A DNA stretch of 64,000 bases from Myxococcus dinghuensis (GTDB lineage: Bacteria > Myxococcota > Myxococcia > Myxococcales > Myxococcaceae), in contig NZ_JAKCFB010000002.1 of the NCBI RefSeq assembly GCF_024198235.1, positions 248,001 to 312,000 on the forward strand, given 5' to 3'. Every line of letters begins with the position of its first letter. Within the stretch, counting starts at the first letter, position 1. The translations under genes were made by a program, and so were the position numbers. Of the stretch, positions 60,726 through 64,000 are shown piece after piece. The notes beneath the pieces were generated by a model. The model worked only from the letters and a program-made list of their open reading frames with translations. It searched no databases and had not been told where the DNA came from.

Positions 60726-63700
60726 ATGTCGACACACCGCAACGTCCGGCGCCAGGTGCTCGTCCTGGGCTGCGCGCTCCTGCTGTCCTGCGTGAAAGAG
60801 GGCGCGCCCACCCCGGAGGTTGGCGCACGGGTGGTGCAGCGTGCCTCCTCGCCGGTCGTCGTCGCCGCGGCCGCCAGCGGCGTCGCGCCCAAGGCCGTGC
60901 TCCCCGCGTGGACCACGACCGCGCCCATGGCCACGGCGCGTGGCCAGCACACGGCGGTGTTGTTGGGCTCCGGCAAGGTGCTGGTGCTCAACGGAGTCAA
61001 CCGGCTGGGCTTCGTCGACGCCGCCGATGTGTACGACCCCGAGACGGGCACCTGGTCCTCCGTTGGAACCACGGGGCTGACCGGCAACATCTCCCAGTCC
61101 CTGCTGCTGCCGGATGGCAGGGTGCTGCTGCTGGCCGACGGTTCCCCGACCGGACGGATCTACGACCCCGCCACCAACACCTGGACCAGCACCGGCCCCA
61201 TGGCGACCACCCGGTCCATTCCCACCCTCACCCTCCTGCGCGCGGGCCGGGTGCTGGTCGCTGGTGGAACCAACAGCGTGGGTAGTCGCCTGACGACGGC
61301 GGAGCTGTATGACCCAGGCACCAACACCTTCCTCCCCACCGGCGCGATGAGCATGGCGCGCGGCGCGCATACCGCCGCCCTGCTGAGGGATGGGCGGGTC
61401 CTCGCGGTGAGCGGCTTCAACGCCTCGGGTGAGGTCCCGGGCGCGGACATCTACGACCCGGCGACAGGCACCTGGTCCGCCGCGGCGCCGCCGCTCGTGC
61501 CCCGCCACTACGCCACCAGCACGTCCCTGCCGGACGGACGGGTGCTGCTGGCGGGAGGCTTCGGGGTCGCGGGTGCGCTCGGCGACGCGGAGCTGTATGA
61601 CCCCACGAGCAACACCTGGACGGCGACCGGGAGCCTGGCCCGCGTGCGCTCCGGACACACGGCCACGCTGCTCACGAACGGCAGGGTGCTCGTCGCGGGC
61701 GGCGCCCCCTTCAACGCCGCGCCCCAGACCGTCGCGGAGTCGTTCGACCCGGCCACGGGCACCTGGAGCGACGTGGGGACGCTGGCCATCGGCCGCGAGA
61801 ACCACACCGCGACCCTGCTGCCGTCCGGCAAGGTCTTCATCACCGGAGGCTTCGACACCACCGGGGGGACCACGTTCTACGCGGAGACGGAGCTGTACGA
61901 CCCCGCCATCAACAGCTGGAGGCCGGCGGGCACGCTCTCTGTCGCGGCCGAGGGCCCCCTCTCGGCCCTGCTGAGCACGGGGCAGGTCCTCGTCGCGGGG
62001 GGACGCGACACGGGCGGCACGGCCCAGGCGAATGCCCGGCTCTTCGACCCCGCGGGCAACACCTGGAACCCGGTCGCGTCCCTCTCCACTCCGAGAGAGA
62101 CCGCGACGGCGACGGTGCTCGCCTCGGGCCAGGTGCTCGTGGCGGGCGGCCGCAGTGGCGGCGCCTCCGTCGCATCGACCGAGCGGTACGACCCGGTGTC
62201 CCGCACGTGGTCCCCGGGTCCGGACCTGACCACGGCGCGCCATCAGCACACCGCCACGCGCCTGGCCGACGGCCGGGTGCTCGTGGCGGGTGGCGAGCGT
62301 GACGGCGGGGTCTTGGCCACGGCCGAGTTGTACGACCCGACCTCGAATACCTGGGCGCCCGCGGCCGCCGCGTCCGTCGCCCGGGCCGAGCACTCCGCGG
62401 TCCTGCTCCCGGACGGACAGGTGCTCGTGGTGGGAGGTCGCGACGGCAGTGGAGCCGCGCTGGCCTCCGCCGAGCTGTATGACCCGGCCACGAACACCTG
62501 GACACCCGCCGCCGCGTTGCTCCAGGCCCGGACGGCGTTCTCCTTGACGCTCCTGCCCTCCGGACGGGTGGTCGCCGCGGGCGGCTTCGACGGCGTGGCC
62601 GACCTCGCGAGCACGGAGCAGTACGACGCCGCGTCGGATGCGTGGGTGACGGGCGGCCCCCTGCCCCAGCCCCGCGGCCAGCACACCGCGACGCTGACGG
62701 CCTCGGGGCAGGTGCTCGTCGCGGGCGGAGAGAGCGCCCCCGGGGTCGCCGCCACCACGGCGGTGGTGCTCGACCCGACCACGGGCGCCTGGACGCCGGT
62801 GGCCAGTCCCCAGGCGCGCGGCACGCTCGCCGCGGTCGCCCTGCCCTCCGGCGAGGTGCTGCTGGCGGGCGGCGTCGGGCCGACGCGCGCGGAGCTGTAC
62901 GACGACACGGGCGCGAGCCCGGCATGGCGCCCCGTGGTCACCCGGCCCGACACGCTCTTCGCGTCCTGCGCCATCACCCTCGAGGGCCAGCGCTTCCGCG
63001 GTGTCTCCCTGGGAAGCGGAGGGAACTACGAGAGTTCCCCCACGGACTTCCCGCTCGTCCGGCTGCGCTCGGCGGAGGGCGGGCGCCTGTGGACGCTCCC
63101 CGCCACGGACATGTCCGACACGCGCGCGACGGTGGTCGTCCCCGCCGACACCCCGCTCGGCCCCCATGCGCTCTCCGTCTTCTCCAACGCCATCCCCGGA
63201 GGCCGCATGGTGAACGTCGTCGCCAACACCGCGCCCACCGCGGTGGCGCAATCGTTCGACGTCCGGCTGGGCACGCCCATCGCCGTCACGCTCGAGGCGA
63301 CCGACCCGGACCCGGGGCAGGTCCTCACCTGGACCATCGTCACCCCGCCCCGACACGGCACGCTCAGCGGCACGCCGCCCGACCTCACCTACACGCCGGA
63401 CCCGGGCTACACGGGGCCCGACAGCTTCACCTTCCAGGCCCGCGACTGCGGAATGGACAGCAACGCCGCGTCGGTGGACGTCACCGTGGAGGACGACACC
63501 ACGCCGCCCCTCCCGCTCGAGCTCGCCTGCCCGGGCGAGGTGGTGGTCGACGCGACGGGGCCCGACGGCGCGCCCGCGACGTGGCCAGCCGCCACCGTGA
63601 CGGAGGGCGCGGACCGAAACCCCACCCTCACCTACGACCCGCCGCAGGGGAGCACCTTCCCCGTCGGGACCACCCAGGTGACGGCCACCGCGGAGGATTC

Positions 63701-63875
63701 GACGGGACAGCGCGCCGAGTGCCAGTTCGCGGTCCGCGTGCGCCCCATGGTGACGACGGTCATCGAGCTCAAGGGCGGTGGCTGCCAGAGCACGGGAGAC
63801 GGCCTCATGTCCGCGCTCGCGCTGCTGTTCGGACTGACTTCGTGGCGTGGCCTGCGTCGTCGCCGCGCCGCTTGA
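60726..63875 (+). CDS. Kelch-repeat surface protein with MYXO-CTERM-like tail
   Basis: The 1049-residue product starts behind AGGGAG. The leader LVLGCALLLSCVKEG has a lipobox-like LLSC. From about 60 to 720 lie 14 Kelch repeats of about 50 residues with the V-L-V-A-G-G core, then Y-D-P...W (two beta-propellers). About 840-935 is a cadherin-like/Big_9 domain (AVTLEATDPDPGQVLTWTIV, DLTYTPDPGYTGPDSFTFQA). A HYR-like domain follows (FPVGTTQVTATAEDSTGQRAEC). The C-terminus GGGCQSTGDGLMSALALLFG ends in RRRRAA, as in the MYXO-CTERM sorting signal. The protein is likely displayed on the cell surface. Ligand unknown. Confidence 0.88.
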   Translation: MSTHRNVRRQVLVLGCALLLSCVKEGAPTPEVGARVVQRASSPVVVAAAASGVAPKAVLPAWTTTAPMATARGQHTAVLLGSGKVLVLNGVNRLGFVDAADVYDPETGTWSSVGTTGLTGNISQSLLLPDGRVLLLADGSPTGRIYDPATNTWTSTGPMATTRSIPTLTLLRAGRVLVAGGTNSVGSRLTTAELYDPGTNTFLPTGAMSMARGAHTAALLRDGRVLAVSGFNASGEVPGADIYDPATGTWSAAAPPLVPRHYATSTSLPDGRVLLAGGFGVAGALGDAELYDPTSNTWTATGSLARVRSGHTATLLTNGRVLVAGGAPFNAAPQTVAESFDPATGTWSDVGTLAIGRENHTATLLPSGKVFITGGFDTTGGTTFYAETELYDPAINSWRPAGTLSVAAEGPLSALLSTGQVLVAGGRDTGGTAQANARLFDPAGNTWNPVASLSTPRETATATVLASGQVLVAGGRSGGASVASTERYDPVSRTWSPGPDLTTARHQHTATRLADGRVLVAGGERDGGVLATAELYDPTSNTWAPAAAASVARAEHSAVLLPDGQVLVVGGRDGSGAALASAELYDPATNTWTPAAALLQARTAFSLTLLPSGRVVAAGGFDGVADLASTEQYDAASDAWVTGGPLPQPRGQHTATLTASGQVLVAGGESAPGVAATTAVVLDPTTGAWTPVASPQARGTLAAVALPSGEVLLAGGVGPTRAELYDDTGASPAWRPVVTRPDTLFASCAITLEGQRFRGVSLGSGGNYESSPTDFPLVRLRSAEGGRLWTLPATDMSDTRATVVVPADTPLGPHALSVFSNAIPGGRMVNVVANTAPTAVAQSFDVRLGTPIAVTLEATDPDPGQVLTWTIVTPPRHGTLSGTPPDLTYTPDPGYTGPDSFTFQARDCGMDSNAASVDVTVEDDTTPPLPLELACPGEVVVDATGPDGAPATWPAATVTEGADRNPTLTYDPPQGSTFPVGTTQVTATAEDSTGQRAECQFAVRVRPMVTTVIELKGGGCQSTGDGLMSALALLFGLTSWRGLRRRRAA

Positions 63876-63902
63876 TTCCCCACCCCTCGCCCCCTTCTTC
63901 GA

Positions 63903-64000
63903 ATGGACTTCTCCTTGCGTACACGGGTTCCAAGCTGGGCGTTGACCGCGCTGCTCTCCACCGCCCTGATGTCACAGGCCTTCGCGCAGAGCACGGGGGG
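63903..64000 (+). CDS. Exported protein, N-terminal part (cut by window edge)
   Basis: From the ATG at 63903 the frame reads to the window end. It begins with a signal peptide (SWALTALLSTALMSQAFAQS, with an A-x-A cleavage site). Only 33 residues are visible, so no function can be assigned. It follows the Kelch gene by 27 nt and may be in the same operon. There is no clear ribosome-binding site. Confidence 0.55.
   Translation, partial: MDFSLRTRVPSWALTALLSTALMSQAFAQSTG

Noticed and set aside
60900-62890. Periodic DNA repeats
   Set aside because: They are the Kelch repeats seen at DNA level, diverged between units; not a CRISPR or satellite array.
60588-63356. Long minus-strand open frame of over 900 codons opposite the Kelch gene
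   Set aside because: It mirrors the codon bias of the Kelch repeats; its composition is Arg/Gly/Ala-rich and shows no domain.

Overview
The window is a 64 kb chromosomal segment of very high GC, tightly packed and coding on both strands. It most likely comes from a myxobacterium of the Myxococcus/Corallococcus/Pyxidicoccus type. The sequence shows many lipoproteins and secreted hydrolases, a Kelch protein with a MYXO-CTERM-like tail (Cys, hydrophobic helix, Arg-rich end), a RoxA-like di-heme oxygenase, a lethal-factor-like metalloprotease, and third-position GC codon use throughout. No tRNA, rRNA, CRISPR array, insertion sequence or prophage was seen.

Layout. 1-460: the start of a PAS sensor protein, cut by the window edge. 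651-4552 (minus): an operon-like run of a BTAD/AAA regulator, an anthrax-lethal-factor-like zinc protease with helical repeats, and a 79-residue protein. 4752-6410: a GlxA/FtrA-type regulator divergent from a cysteine hydrolase. 6420-16411: a B12-binding radical SAM protein, a small Cys-rich lipoprotein, a tectonin-repeat protein, a patatin phospholipase with a possible outer-membrane tail, and a subtilisin with four Ig-like domains. 16467-18056: ahcY on the minus strand behind an S-adenosylhomocysteine riboswitch. 18307-21414: a XylFGH-like sugar ABC transporter with a half-size ATPase. 21481-25065: a DUF1023-type hydrolase and a gametolysin-like lipoprotein protease. 25345-28368: a Tat-exported HisC-like aminotransferase and a LytS/LytTR two-component pair. 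28385-36878: aldo/keto reductase, a SxxK serine hydrolase, an ArsR/SRPBCC pair, a YCII lipoprotein, a FUSC exporter and an M1 aminopeptidase lipoprotein. 37221-41955: lipoproteins, plus an ECF41-type sigma factor divergent from a carboxymuconolactone-decarboxylase-family gene, each with a matching ECF41 promoter.

42156-55702 looks like a catabolic island. A RoxA/RoxB-like di-heme rubber oxygenase converges on an 11.5 kb nine-gene minus-strand operon: enoyl-CoA hydratase, TetR regulator, SDR, acyl-CoA ligase, two acyl-CoA dehydrogenases, thiolase, FadB-like bifunctional enzyme and aldehyde dehydrogenase. A consensus promoter overlapped by a palindrome precedes the first gene. If the oxygenase cleaves polyisoprene to oxo-aldehydes, the operon supplies the enzymes to oxidise, activate and beta-oxidise them; this link is inferred from position.

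56133-64000: a NIF/FCP1-like HAD phosphatase whose start appears frameshifted, a secreted protein of unknown function, a beta-helix/FnIII/CBM2 polysaccharide-binding protein, a doubtful small membrane ORF, the 14-repeat Kelch protein with a hairpin over its ribosome-binding site, and the first codons of another exported protein.
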